Assembly (NCBI GenBank): GCA_039566865.1
Contig: CM076943.1
Span: 40,494,663 to 40,558,662 of the forward strand
Direction of reading: 5' to 3'
From: Aurelia coerulea
Lineage: Eukaryota > Cnidaria > Scyphozoa > Semaeostomeae > Ulmaridae
DNA length: 64,000 nucleotides
The number at the start of each line of letters is the position of its first letter. Within the stretch, counting starts at the first letter, position 1. The position numbers and the translations under genes are program-made. The notes beneath the pieces were generated by a model. That model ran no database searches and had not been told where the DNA came from. It was given only the letters and a program-made list of their open reading frames with translations. Below, one piece after another: positions 40,101 through 55,100 of the stretch.

Positions 40101-43100
40101 CTCAGTAGGGACTCATTTCATTACTCTTTTAAAGTGTAGCCACTTTAGGCCAATATGGTGTGGATCCGTATTGACCAATCAAATTGCTAGAATTTAGTTT
40201 TCAACCAATAAGGAGGCGCTATTTAGATTGTTGTTGTTGTTGCGTACAAAAACGGTTGATGCGGGAAAGAGTTCTCGTAGCTGCGATAGATCTATTTTGT
40301 TTCCACAGAAGAAGATTACTGCTTGAAAGGTATGTATTTTGCGATGAGTAGGTTTGTAAAACATTATGCTTTGTACTACAAGTTTGCTTTTCAATGTTGA
40401 AGCTCTTTAAACCAGAAATTGAAGCGATTTTGTTGAGTGTACGAGAACTCCCGCTAGTTTAGGCCATTTTGACACAGGGGGCCCATTTTTTATAAGAGAA
40501 ATGAAATGAGTCCCTTATTGAGCAAGTTATATCTGCAAATCAAAGAACGCAGGGAAACGAGGGACGAAATGTCATAAGTCTAATGCATCTTGGCAAAAAA
40601 TTCCTCGCAGCCATCTTTAGCGTAATCGTCTATTGCTGATGTATGCACCTCTATATTATATCATATGTCTCTTACCTTTTGTACAGTGGGTCAATCGTGC
40701 TATGAATCAGAAAACATAATGCCTTTACTATGGTCGGTTCATCTAGTAATGAAAACTTCGGTAATCGATCCATCACTGCATTTGCTTGTTCTAAAGCTCC
40801 AATTTCCAGCAAAGCTAAACATAAACCAGCTTTTTGGTTGTCCTCGTCTTGCAGCTGAAAGCAAAAGATGAAAACTCAAAAAAGTGCTATGACTAGGTAG
40901 ACTGAATATATGACCGTAGTTATCGTTATTGAAAGGCTGCCGGACGCTCCTAACTACGAATCATAATCAAACGCCATTATTTTGAAATGACTATTAATGC
41001 CTCGTTTCAACAAGGGCCCAGGCAACAATTGTATTTTTCTAATGAAACACTTTAAGTTGAAAACTTCACAGTAAATCAGTTATTGCTTAGCGAAAGCAAC
41101 AAAATAGCACCTACGAACAAAGATAGACGTTGTCGCCAACTGTTCTCATGGTATTCTTGTTCTATCAGGCCAAGTTCCTTGAAACTCTGCTTTGACCTTC
41201 GAGTTTCCGTTGGTCAGCATGAATAAATCAAATTTGCAATTCGAATTCGCTAAAATTCTTATGGAGTTGTATTTTGTTCTATACTGTGTACATGACTGTG
41301 TATAACAGCCTCGTTCCAAAGTGCGTTGAAAAGTGAAAAAGTCAGTCCAAAAAATGCCGTAATATTATGAGTCCGAGTATGAGCGGCCTCGGTTTGGTGT
41401 AGTAGTCTCGTTTTGAATAGCGATGACTGGGACTCATCGTAATCAGTCTAATGACTGGGTAACAGAGAAATTTCAAGACATTAAAGGCAACAAATTTCGT
41501 ACCAATATATTCGGACACAACTTTTCGGACGTTTTCTCGTGAAATTTCTGATTTTTTCAGAAAATTTCGGATGACAATAAAAGCCGATCAATTTGTAGCT
41601 TTCTTTTTGTTCTTTCAGATAAAATGTTATGATTTTACTGACTGTGCTTCATTCTAAATTCTTCAAGCGATCCAAGTCAGAAATTTAGATTCAACATAAC
41701 AATGATAAAGAATAACTACTAAAGTTAATTTCGTTGCAAAAAATATGCTTCACGAAGTAGCTGTTTTATCAGATTCCTTCTCTATGCAAAATATTTTGTG
41801 AGCATGAAATTACAGTTTAAAACAGGAAAGATCCCTTCTTGCAATTTTCTATACTGAAAAACTTTCGGACACTGCATATTTCGGACAACCAAAATTTCCG
41901 TTACTAAAGTTTGTTGGACGTTTGAAAAGTACACAAATCTTAACGTCCAACAATTTTAGGGTTTAAAGGGAATCGACATAGTTAAAAGCTGGCCCCGGCC
42001 AAGTAAAAAATATAATCTATTGTATTCAACAACTTTGACGCCTGCCGTTTCATTGTGTGGCGAAGGAAACAATGGGTTTGTGGGCGTTTCTCCGACCTAT
42101 TTATAGCAGCTTGTCGATATTGCTATGTCTATTCCCTTTAATGTACAACAAATGAGAATAAACTTCGCTGAAAAAAGACTATCTACTTTTGACAAACGAT
42201 ACCAGCTATATTACTCATATAGAAATTTTCCGATCGCGCTGTTCAGTACTGTGGACTCTCCAATAAACTATACCCAAGCAAAATTTTGAAACACAATGAC
42301 GGGTTTTCCACTGACACACATCGTCAGTTTTACACCCATGGTTTTATCCTCAGCTATAGCAAACAATTTCACTACGCTGAAAATCATCCACTTGAATGGT
42401 GTCACCATAGGGGGCCCAGGAGTCTCAGTAAAGACTGTACTTTTGGTTTCTTTGGTTCCCTGTGATCCGGATTATGACAACAACAGCATCGTTGCGGTCG
42501 ACCTGCTATGTACGAATTCTTGAGAACTCCTGAGAATTCTTCTCATGTTTATGTGCGTGAGGGGTGTACTGAAGCTTTAAGTAGAATCTCAAAAGTTTCA
42601 TACCGTATCTTCTTTTTGTTCCAATTTTTCCTTCTCTTTTTCTTCTGAATTCTCATTTTCCTGGGAGTTAAAGATCAGTATTAGAAAGACAAATTACCAA
42701 GTGAAAGGCAACCTTCAGGCAATTTTGAGAACAAGTAGATCGTTATAATGCGTTATTTATCCTGAATATAAATTTACAAAACATTGAGTAAACCGACATG
42801 CCTGAATTCCCAAAAATGATTGAATTAAATTTTGGGCAACGCAAAGACATAAGAATGCTTTGCTAAAAGTATTTCTGATGCAAAACATTCAAATTTGCAG
42901 TTGTAAAACACCAGTAATGAAAAAAAAAGTTTCGTAATCTTTAAATACATTTGGATCAATGACAAACAGATCAAAAAGACAATTTTTAGATCAATAGACC
43001 TAGCTCAAGCTATTCTACAAAAGAGCCTGGATCGAGCGTTAGAGCTTCTATCACCATTGTGCACATTCGAAAATTCTACAAAATGTAGCAAAATGTTGCT

Positions 43101-46100
43101 CCATCATTCGGATTCTTTTCAGAATAGCTAAAAGGTCTATTGAGTTTTTATGATTTTTCAAACGGGGAGTCCTTTTTTTGGACACTCAGAATAGCTAAAA
43201 GGTCTATTAAGTTTTTGTGATTTTTCAAACGGTAGTTCTTTTTTGGAACAGCCGGTAATTTTCGAGATTTAGTTCCATTTAGCATTTGTTGAATAGAAAA
43301 TTGAATTTTCAAACAGGAGCTACAGAATATTGTTCAAAATACTCACCGTTAGGAGGACCACGTTTAGTTGTCTTGCTTCTTCTTTCGCAACCAAGGTTTT
43401 TCGCTTTTTCATTTCCACCATTTCAGCATCTTTTGGTAATAGCTAATTCGGAAAGCGAAAAACAAAAGGTAGTTTGACAATAAGAAATCGAGGAAACTTG
43501 ATGATGCTACACAAATTAAAATCATGGCAAAAGGCAACACTTGAAGTGCTAATTCAGCTTCAACTAACATGCTACAGAAACTGGAAGATCCTCACTGACA
43601 GGCTAATTTCAATCTTACCTTAAAACGGTGTATACTGTCTTGAAAGCCACAGTTAAAAAATAAACTGAATAGGGTATTGACAAAAGATTAAATCAAAAAC
43701 AACTAAAATTGGCCTAGTGTGTGATTTATCCTGGCCTGTCGAAAGTAGGAACATTTTTCTGGCTCATCGGGTAGATAGTTGAAGTTTTCAGGTAAAGTTT
43801 GAGAGCCTGTGTCAATGTAAGTAGATTTCTAGCAGGCCAAACACAGATTAAACGTGGATCTATGTTAGAAAATGTCGCAAATAGCTGAAAGCAGGTAAAA
43901 GATCGATGTGGAAAAAATCAATAACAAGCACCTCATAGGTCATGCTTAAAGGGCATGTATCGTGAACCTGATTGGCTAATGTAATACAATTATCTCTTTT
44001 GTTTAGTACAAAGCACGGGACCGAGGCTACATTTTTACGGCAGTAAAAATTCATGAAGCAGAAATTAAAAGTCACGAAACAATGGAATTCCACTCCAAGC
44101 TTCTTTGTTGTATCAACCAACTGTTATCGCGATATATACCCTTTAAGACGGATTTAGTCCAATAGACCTTTTAGCTATTCTGCAAAAGAGCCTAGATGGA
44201 GCGTTATTCTTATACATTTTTATACATTTTTATACATTTTTATACGCAAGGTTCGATAGAGTGGCGTTAGAGCTTCTACCACTATTCTGCACATTCCAAA
44301 ATTCTACAAAATGTAGCTAAATATCGTTCGATTCTGATTATTTTCAGAATAGCTAAAAGGTCTGTTTCATGACTCATCAGTGCAGCCAGAAAGTACGAGG
44401 CTCATTACCCAACATAAAGTACCAAGGAAATTAGAAAAGATAACGTGTAATGCATTATCTGTTGAGTTGACTGAAATGATTGCATACTCACATGTGGATA
44501 AATATCATCCAGGTGCAGAATACCATGCTTTAGCAACAGTGCCGTGACTTTGTATAAGTCAGAGGACGTGTCTGTATCTGGAGTGTCCTGAAGAAAACGA
44601 GTTACAAACATATACCGGATGAGTCAGAAAAAACGCAGGTTTTTTGTCTGTTTGTTTGTCTGTCTGTTTGAAAGGCTACTGCTCCAGCATTGGAATCAAA
44701 TGTTTCCGCCGATTTTTGCTCGTGGCCCATGGCCGAAACCTCCAAAGCCTCATCTTCACGGATAAAATTTCCCGAATTTTTTTGAAGAAATCTACTCTCT
44801 AGATGTTTGGATATACAAGTTTGGATGCCGGTTAAAATATCTCCAGGCTTGGCGGAGTTACTGCCTCTCCAATAGACCAAATCGGCGAAGGCTTGTCGAG
44901 GCCTGTTTACGCCACTTCAAGTCAGGTGATAAAACCTCTTGATAAAACCTCTTTTGAATTCTACAACCTATTTCGCAGCAAGATAACTTGTGCCATGAAT
45001 GCAAAAAGTAGCACAATACAGAAACTTCCCTAGAGTATTGCCACATGACTTGAAATGAGCGAACAAGCCTTTGTAGACTTTTTCAATTCACATAGAAACC
45101 GCAGGGGCATTGAATCCTGAACAAAAGAAAATTTAGCGGAAAGACAATAGCAAGAACAATTGAAAATGCAGATTTTTGCGTGTTCGAGTTGTTCTTACAA
45201 CAATCACTATTGTCATTATCATTGTCCCTCAGCCAGAATCTCTATTGTTCAAGGCTCAGCGCCTCATCGGTCCTTATGTGAATTGGAGAGGCCATAACTC
45301 CGCCAAACCTGGAGATATTTTAACCGGCATCCAAATTTGTATACCCGAACATCTGAAGAGTAGATTTCTTCAAACAAATTTGGGAAAATTCAAGCAGTTT
45401 TTTTGTCCTGGTCGTGTTTTATGAGGGTAGGTAAAATTTAGAAAAATCTTCACGGGTTTCTTTTGTCCTCTTTACTTATTCACCGCCTGACTGGTCCATG
45501 AAAATGAGGCTTTCGGCCATGGGCCACGAGCCATTCGGCCATGGACGACAATTGATTCCTATGCTTACTGCTCCTTAATTATCAAAGCAATAACTATTTA
45601 CAATACCTGATCAAATAACCAGGACGTTCAATTATTTTTAGAATGTTTTCTCGCTGATATTGGTCACTCCGTTCAGATTTTACAAGAGATTTCTCGAGGA
45701 AGGAACTATGGGAAACCTTCAAAGAGGTGATTAAATCACGAGCAAACATCCCTAAAATTTCTACCTTACAGAAATGACTTTAACACGCTTTAACACGTGC
45801 TATCCTCTGGGGAGGATGAAAGACTTCCCCCTGGTATGAAAAACTTATTCAGGGGTTCCATTCTCCCAAGAAGACAAAATACATGCTAATACATGCACGT
45901 GTCATTGTTGTTACGAAAGAAATCCAAAGGAACTTTGATATACTTCTTCACTCGTTTTTGCAGGTTTTGAAAGGGGCTTTCAGCAGAAAATCACTCATAT
46001 CCACGGAAAGGAATAACCAATTAAAGCCAGGTATATTACAGATTTAACTGAACATATTGGCAATGATACAAGACAGTCTTCAATACTATTTCTGTGATAA

Positions 46101-49100
46101 TCAGGGAGCAGCATTTTTCAAACACCAGGCGTTTTCTTCTTACTCACCCAGTAGGATGTTCTGAAACCAAAGCCGTACCTCAAAGTGCTCAAATCTTTCA
46201 AATCTTTAAAAAGGTGGGTGTAAAATTCTATTCCATTTTCTTTGAATTTAATGGCTTGAAAGGAACTTATAGTACTTTGCTGTAAATCTGCCGCGGAAAT
46301 TTGTTGATATCTTGATTTGTTTTCAAAATGTCGGCAATTTAATGATTTTTGAAAAAATTGATGGAAAATTTTGAAAACATTTAAATAATCGTAAATCCTA
46401 AACCAAAGGAGGAAAAATCATATAACTTCCAAGAAAACCATAGTTTATGAAGGCCTACTATATGATGAAAAGCAGAAATCAGTATCTTTTCTGGTTTAGG
46501 ATTTAGAAACTTGATGACGTCATAGCCTCAAATTTGATAAATGCCGCCATTTTGAAACCAATCAAGATATCAACAAATTGCCAAGGCAGATTTACAGTAA
46601 AAAATGCTAAGTTCCTTCCAAGCCATTTAATTCGAGGGAAACCGTAAGAGAATTTTACACCGACCTATTTAAAGATTTGAGCCCTATGTTGTACCTCAAC
46701 CAAATTCAATCTCAGCGATGCAATCTAAATATTTTTCATGTCGTCAAGGCCCCCTCGGTTCATCCAACGATACGCGTATCTTTTTATACATGCGCAAAGA
46801 TCTAGGAGAAATCTTTGCATTTGATGACGTCATCAAACACAATTCGCTTATTTGAATACGTAATTTAGCAAGGAAAAGGAATGAAAATGGTGGGAAAAAG
46901 TACGATACATTATCCATGACAGTGTAATCGTTCATTTTATTCATAGGGCTCAACTCTTTCAAATCTTTAAAAAGGTGGGTGTAAAATTCTATTCCATTTT
47001 CTTTGAATTTAATGGCTTGAAAGGAACTTATAGTACTTTGCTGTAAATCTGCCGCGGAAATTTGTTGATATCTTGATTTGTTTTCAAAATGTCGGCAATT
47101 TAATGATTTTTGAAAAAATTGATGGAAAATTTTGAAAACATTTAAATCATCGTAAATCCTAAACCAAAGGAGGAAAAATCATATAACTTTCAAGAAAACC
47201 ATAGTTTATGAAGGCCTACAATATGATGAAAAGCAGAAATCAGTATCTTTTCTGGTTTAGGATTTAGAAACTTGATGACGTCATAGCCTCAAATTTGATA
47301 AATGCCGCCATTTTGAAACCAATCAAGATATCAACAAATTGCCAAGGCAGATTTACAGTAAAAAATGCTAAGTTCCTTCCAAGCCATTTAATTCGAGGGA
47401 AACCGTAAGAGAACTTTACACCGACCTATTTAAAGATTTGAGCCCTATGTTGTACCTCAACCAAATTCAATCTCAGCGATGCAATCTAAATATTTTTCAT
47501 GTCGTCAAGGCCCCCTCGGTTCATCCAACGATACGCGTATCTTTTTATACATGCGCAAAGATCTAGGAGAAATCTTTGCATTTGATGACGTCATCAAACA
47601 CAATTCGCTTATTTGAATACGTAATTTAGCAAGGAAAAGGAATGAAAATGGTGGGAAAAAGTACGATACATTATCCATGACAGTGTAATCGTTCATTTTA
47701 TTCATAGGGCTCAACTCTTTCAAATCTTTAAAAAGGTCGGTGTAAAATTCTTTTGCAGTTTTCTTTTAATTGGATGGCTTGAAAGGAACTTATGGTACTT
47801 TGCTGTAAATCTGCCGTGGACATTTTTCGATATTTTGATTTTTTTCAAAATGGCGGCAATTTAATTATTTTTGAAAAAAATTCATGGAAAATTTTGAAAA
47901 CATTTAAATCATCGTAAATCATAAACTAACAGAGAAACTATTATATAACCTTCAAGAAAACCATAGTTTAGTAAGGTCTACAATATGGTGGCAAGCAGAA
48001 ATCTGTAGCTTTTCTAGTTTAGGATTTAGAAATTTGATGACGTCATAGCCTCAAATTTAATAAACGCCGCCATATCAAAACTAATCAAGATATCAATAAA
48101 TTGCCACGGGAGATTTACAGCAAAAAACCCCAAGTTCCTTCCAAGCCATTTATTTCAAAGAAAACTGCAATAGAATTTTACACCGACTTTCTTCAAGATT
48201 TGAGCTCCAGCAATCATATCAACCCCGGACTTTTATTTTAATAAAATTAAACCAAAGCTTACATGATAGAATTGAAACTTGAATCCAAGAATGTGGCATA
48301 AACCAGCCATATCACAATGAGATAGATACAGCTTCAGAAGCTCAATGAAGAATTTTTCACATTCTGCTCTGCATTCGAACATTTCAAGAATAACATCTAA
48401 TACTCTGTTTGGATCCAGATTGAAAAAACCTGCAAAAGAAACGTGAGGTCAAAATATAATAATAATGATAATAATAATATAATTAATTTCAAGTTGGCGA
48501 CTATAGTAGCTGAACAGCTAATTAAAGCCAACTACATATTTTTTTATAAGAAACTGGTTTATAAGAAACTGGTACTACGATGACCAAAAATTTAAAAAAC
48601 TCTAGTACTACGCTCAAGAACAGTTAAGAAACTCTAAACTTTTATTTCTGTACGACTCTCTTGTTCTATGTCTCTCTGACAAGTACCTCCATCTTTTTTC
48701 AACTTTTAACTGCAAAAATCGGTAAATTTTTGCCTTAATGTGCATGGCTTATTCGTGATGACAATGTCAATGCAAAATGGAAGTCCTCTGTCGAGAAGAA
48801 GGCTCCACTTTGAACAATATCGCAATTTTAGTCCCAAAAAAAATAAGAAACTAATTAAGAAACTTTTACTACTAACACATCGAAATTTTCATGCGAAATT
48901 AAGAACTTTTTAGTACTAAGTGCTGATCCAAGCTTCTTACAAAAAACGTGTATGCACAAAGAAAATCTACTTTCATAATTTCTAAAAATCTAATTACAAA
49001 TGCAAACTAAATATAGCCAAGATTCTTGATATATGTCTTGCAAAGCCTGCAGTTGCATTTGTCTGTAACCCAACTTTTTATGCGACCCTTAAGAGACTTA

Positions 49101-52100
49101 TAGGGTGGAAGACTCTTTAGTTTCACTTTGTAATGTTTGCCAAAGTCTACTTTCAGCATATCGTATGGTTTCTATACCATGAGCAGTTGTATTTGCCCTT
49201 GGTACCAGAAGACCATCGCTATTTCTAAAATCGGACTTGTTCATTCTTTCGACAAAGATATCTTCCATGAAAGATGGATTTAAAATGTCGATGCTGGGTG
49301 ACTCAGAAAAATGTGCAGGCGTCTCAAAGCTATCTGTTAACATTCTTAAGAATGCAGCATTATTTCAATTTTCAACTTTTGACACAAAGATCTTTCGTTT
49401 CTTTTCTTTCAATGACACCTCTGAAGAGATAATTGTAGAAACAAAGGTCACACTGACCTTTTAATGCTATCCCTGCCATTTTAAACTGGAGGGTCTTTTT
49501 AGACTAAATTTTTCAACTTTTATATTCATATCACATTGTACACTGGTACCTGGACTTATTCCTAAATTTATGTTACATTTAATTCTTCATTTTTATGGCG
49601 AAATTTCAAATACATACATGCATAGCTTTCAAACGATTTCTCAGATTCCAATAAACTGATAAGACCTTTACATCTAATATGTCAACTAAGATAAAACATC
49701 GTTTCTCAAGGTCAGTAGTGTCGTTCTCAAATGTCGTAGTGTAGTACAGCCACGTAAATTTCTATAATTAATTTACCAAACCTTTTAGGACCTGTTCATA
49801 TGGAGGCGAACCAGCCCGCTTACCGCCCGCTTACCGGGCTGGAGGTTTTTGCCGAGATCTTACCTTATCCCTGTTTCCCATTCAAAGCTTGTTGTCTGTT
49901 CATATGAGCAGGCGGGCTGGCCCAGTAGGCGAGATCTCACTCAAGTACTGCCGAGATCCCGCTTGGTGAGATCAAAATTTTCCCATGTGAACACTCCAGC
50001 CCGCCTGCCGAGACGAAAACGTCTCTGCTGCGCATGTGTGGGCATGGAAAACAGTCCAATCAACAATATCACGTGACCAATTCCATCCCAGTAGGAGGGC
50101 TGGATTTTGCCATATGAACAGAATGCGAAATCAGCTCAATTAACGGGCCAGCCCGGTAAGCGGGCTGGCTCGCCTCCATATGAACAGGTCCTTAGCTATT
50201 CTGAATAGAATCAGAATCGAACGATAATTTGCTACATTTTGCAGAATTTTCGAGTGTGCAAAACTGTGATAGAAGCTCTAACGCCACTCAAACGAAAATG
50301 GAGCATTAAAATGTATTAAAATAATGCTCGATGCACGCTCTTTTGTATATGGTGAGGTGAGTCAAAAAGGCCTTGCGTTTGAAAGGCTACTGCTCTCTGA
50401 ATATATAAGCAATGATATTTTGCTATATCTAGTTAAATGGCTAACATGCTCAATAACTTTTAGAATTTTTCCTGGCTGAAATCGGTCGCTCCGTTAAGAT
50501 TTTACAAGAGATTTTCTGACAAATCTCTCTTCGAGAAACCTTAAAAACGTGCTAAAATCATGAGCAAGCTTCCCTGGTGTGTTTACTTTACAGTAATGAC
50601 TTGAGAACGCCTTAGCATGTGCTATCCTCTTGGGGGAATGAAAAAGTCTTCTCTCTAGTATGAATAACCTATTCAGGGGGATTCCATTCCCACAAGAGGA
50701 CAAAAGGCATGAATGCATGAGAGTGTCATTATTGCTAGTAAGAAAAACAAAGGGAGATTTTGTTTGTTGTTTTCCTTCGTTTTTGCAGGTTTTCGAAAGG
50801 GGCTTTCTGTAGAAAATTTCTCATATCGACGGGAAGGAATGGCTGATTAAAGCCGGGTAAATTACTGAACCTAATTGGACACATCGGGAGTAAAACAAGA
50901 TAGTTTTCAATATTATTGCTTTTATATGGAGGGAGCAGAATTTTTTCAAACGCCGGGCCTTTTATTGACTCACCTGGTAGAGCAACTGAAAGGTCTATTG
51001 AGCATGTCAACCATTCAACAAGACCTTAACTAATATCACTGCTTGATATTCGAGGGAATGCAGCCTTTCACACACCATGCGTTTTCTCTATGATTCTGTT
51101 ACACATATATACACATCACATTACATACACATACACATCTCTATGATTCTGCTACATACTCATCTGTTATATACACATCAAGGTACATACTCTATTTTCA
51201 CAAAAGGAACAGGATCTACTCACCAATTAAAGATTTAATACTTTCCAGTATAGAGCGTGGTGATATTTGTGAGCTGAATTCTTGGCCTAATTCTGTTATC
51301 AGTTTTGCGTATCCTTCGTTCTCTTCTCTCAGTAAATTGAACTTTTGTTGTTTGTAACTGCAATGTCAAATAAGATGCATCATTTTAACAGTTTTCTATA
51401 AAATGAGCAAGCTTCATTAATGTGTGTGAGCGCACGAGCGCCGCATGCAGGCACAAAACAACACTACACATCCGTTGCTGGCAGCTTCTACCGGTATACT
51501 GCACTCAGAGTGCTCTTATTGCAGGCATACATTTCCCAACCATTTCGTCGTAGCACAGAATATTCTCAATCCAAGCAGCAGTGTCATCTATACCTCTGCG
51601 ATAAGCTAGTTCTCCCTACGGAGAGACCAACAGAACTTGGTCTAGCCTTTAGTATCTGTATTGTTATTTGCTAAAGATCGATAAGGGTAGCCATGCCTAT
51701 CATGCTCCCAATGGTATCGTCTTTGTAACTATGTTTTTGTTACATTGTACATTTTTAGATTGTGTATATAAAAAGAAAACAAAACATTCTCAATGAGGTC
51801 TGATGTTCGCCATTTTCTTTGTCAAATGACATGTTTTTCTGCAGATCTTTGCCATATGTTATACTTTTTATATGCACTATAATAAATATTGTCATTATTA
51901 TACTGGGCGCGGTCGTTCAAAACTAGTATTAGACTGCATCGGATTGCGACCATGCGTATGACTACAAGATTATGCATTTTAATCGAAAATTAGCAATAAT
52001 CGAGGTTCGAACAATCGAATCCTGTACTGTACGCAATACACAATCAATAATGTTGTTACTGCAGTAATACCATGGCAACAGATTAGTTGCATTGAAGTGA

Positions 52101-55100
52101 ACAGCCTACGGTTTCACAACGGTAAAGAGTTGATGAGCGGAAATCAATCTTAATGCTCCATATAATACGCAATTAGGCCTCCAGTGATTCCATCTCTAAA
52201 ATAAAGTCCAAGTAAAAATACGTTTACAACTTACAAGAGCTTAGTTTTCGTTCTGATCAATTTCTGGTTAAATATCTTTTGATTGCCAATAATGTTTGCA
52301 TTCTCAAGAGTTTCTGGCTCTATTCTTTCTTTCAGAAGCGCATCTGGCATCAGACCCTGTAAGAAAAGGTTACGCTGATTACAACATGAGCAACGTAGTT
52401 ATCACTATCAATAGTACAGCTGGACGCTCTGACTATGACAGCAATCTAACTAAACGCTGAACTCCACTGCAGTAGTTTTGGTCGGCGACCTGCGCGCTTG
52501 CCTAGTGCGTATGCTCTTTGGCAACAGAGCATGCGCACAGAGCGAGCGCGCTGGTCGCCGATCGAAACTGCTGCAAATGGAGGACGGCCTTAAATTGGCA
52601 ACTTTGACACACATGATTCTTTCAGCAGAAAGCACAAGTTTGCGCCAGTATTGAATGTTCACACTTTGAATACTCTGGCTGTTTTGAGCCAACATTACAG
52701 TAATACCCAGCCATTAAGAAACTGACTTATAAGCCCGGGGGGGTACTCCCGTTATGGCCTAACAGGGGGGTCCAGTCCGTTTGAGGGTCTTAAGAAATGG
52801 CTACCAAATGGCTCTTTTTGTCAAACTCCTGCTAACAATTGGGGGTATTCCAAGATTCCTGGCCAGTTATAAGATTTCAACTCAGTTAGCTCCTCCGCAT
52901 GGCAATATAGTCGTTACAACAATAATTATTATTGAATTTTGAAGTTTTCAATCAGTTTTACAATAGAAAATTTAAAAAAACTGCAAAAAATCTTTGCTCC
53001 CAGATGCTCCCAAATGACCCAATTTTAGCTCCACGAACTTCCACTTGGGGGGTTCTGTGAAAAGATACTACCATTTGAGGGCATTTGTTTTTAATTTTTG
53101 CTTTGACCCTCTTTAACCCGGACTGGACCCCCTGTCGGGCCACAATTGGAGTACCCCCCGGGCTTATAAGAAACTGCAGCCTGCCAGGTTGCACCGTGTT
53201 CATTGTCCAACATTTGGTTTTATATAACATTTATATGATCTTTATAAGAAACCAAACAGCCTGGTTTTACAAAATGAGTTTCTTAGTGGCGGGGTTTCTG
53301 TATTCCCTTGCATAAAGCAATATAAATGAAAAGCGATTACTTACATGGAGTGTTGATAGTAATGATAAGAACCTATCTCTTTGGTTTTTATCTTCCAAGC
53401 AACTTGTCTCAGCATCTGTTGGTACAGAAAAGTTGCAAAGATTGAAACAAATCAACAACTGAAGTATTTTACAGTAGCATATCCAGTGAACAATGACAGA
53501 TAATGTTACAATAGAACTCGCTACTTTTCATTAACACCTAGATACAAAGCAATTTATGATTGCAGACAAAGGGAATTCCATGCTCGGTTGGTTAAGACAT
53601 AAACAAAAACAAACAGTGTTCCAAAAACAAAGCAAGCCGCAAAAATTGCCCTGAAACTCGGGTCACTAGCGCGCTCGTTGTGCATTTCAGAATTGGGTTT
53701 CAAGAGCAAATATTAGCACATATCGTAAGAAGAAGTATATATCTAAACTTCTGCCTCGGGCATTTTATTTATTTCGTGCAGAAGCCAATTGGGAGGGGAT
53801 TCATTTCTCGTACTTTTTAGGTGTAATTAAAACACTTACTACTCAGCTTCTGTACGAAAAAAATAAAATGCCCGAGACAGAAGTTTAGATATATCCTTCT
53901 TCTTTCGATATGTGCTAATATTTGCTCTTTAAAACCATTTCTGAAATGCACAACGACCGAGCTAGCGACCCAGGTTTCAGGGCAATTTTTGCGGCTTGTT
54001 TTGTCTTTGTTTATGTCTTGACCAACGGGGCATGGAATTCCTTTTGTCTGCAATCATAAATTGCTTTGTATCTAGGTGTCAATGAAAAGTAGCGCGTTCT
54101 ATTGTAACATTATCTGTCCTTGTTTATCCAGTGAATCCTTGACAAACCAATTTGCAACAAAAATAGCTCCTTGTAAGGTCAGCAAATGTACCATGAGTGC
54201 ACTAAATACGCATGCGTAGGATCAATGCAATATAGTGGCACCCGCAAGAGATCAGAATGTTAGGCCGAACGCAATAAATACGAAAGAGTAAGTTTAATTG
54301 AATACTTTTCTTGGCGATTGCAGTGTTTAGGCTAACACAGCAGTCTCCTACCACTCATGAATGTACCAGGTGAGTTCATCACAGCCTATTTTTCCAGTCA
54401 ACATTTTCGGTGTGATACAAAAGGCTGAACTTACATGTCGTTCAGAGAATACGACTTCAGTTAACACTGAATTCAAAAAATGTGAATACGAGTTCAGCCT
54501 TTTGTATCACATCTGGAATGTTGACTGGAAAAGTAGGCCGTTTCTTTCTCATACCATCTAAGGCTTGAATTTGAGCAGGTTTATCCATCTTCTTTTCAAC
54601 ACGAAAATATCGTGGTAAAACCAAAACCAAAAGTTTGACAGACCAATTTTCAGTTTTAAAGGTGCTCCGTCTCCAAATTTCGCTCGAAACGGTGATTTTG
54701 AAATTTTTTGATGGGCTATATCATACAGATGTTTACCGGTTTTTTCGAAAATGAAAGCATTATTTTTAAGATAAATCTGTGTACTTTACAGAGCAAAGAA
54801 CCAAACATTCATTTCTTTTATGATTGCTTGGATATAAGTAGATTGTTAGCCAGCATTTGTTGGGGACTTGGACGAAGACACCAAATAAACTGCAGAAAAC
54901 AATGGAGAACAATGGCGGTGTTTACAGATTTGTTTACTGTTTGGCGACGGAGCCCCTTTAAAGCAGTAAGAATTAGAAGGAACATAACTGGAAAGAATGT
55001 CACACATTTTATAAATGGTTCTTTATGTTACAGGTCGTTTCTTATGCTCGATGCTTGAAATGGTGATGAGATGGCACCACGACAAAAGACTCTACGAACA

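Noticed and set aside
46744..47723. Two identical 72-codon minus-strand open frames
   Set aside because: They are identical only because the DNA is a recent 761-bp tandem duplication; the region between is non-coding.
54708..55058. 116-codon plus-strand open frame
   Set aside because: No recognisable similarity, an overlapping open frame on the other strand, and flanks that look like a decayed inverted-repeat element.
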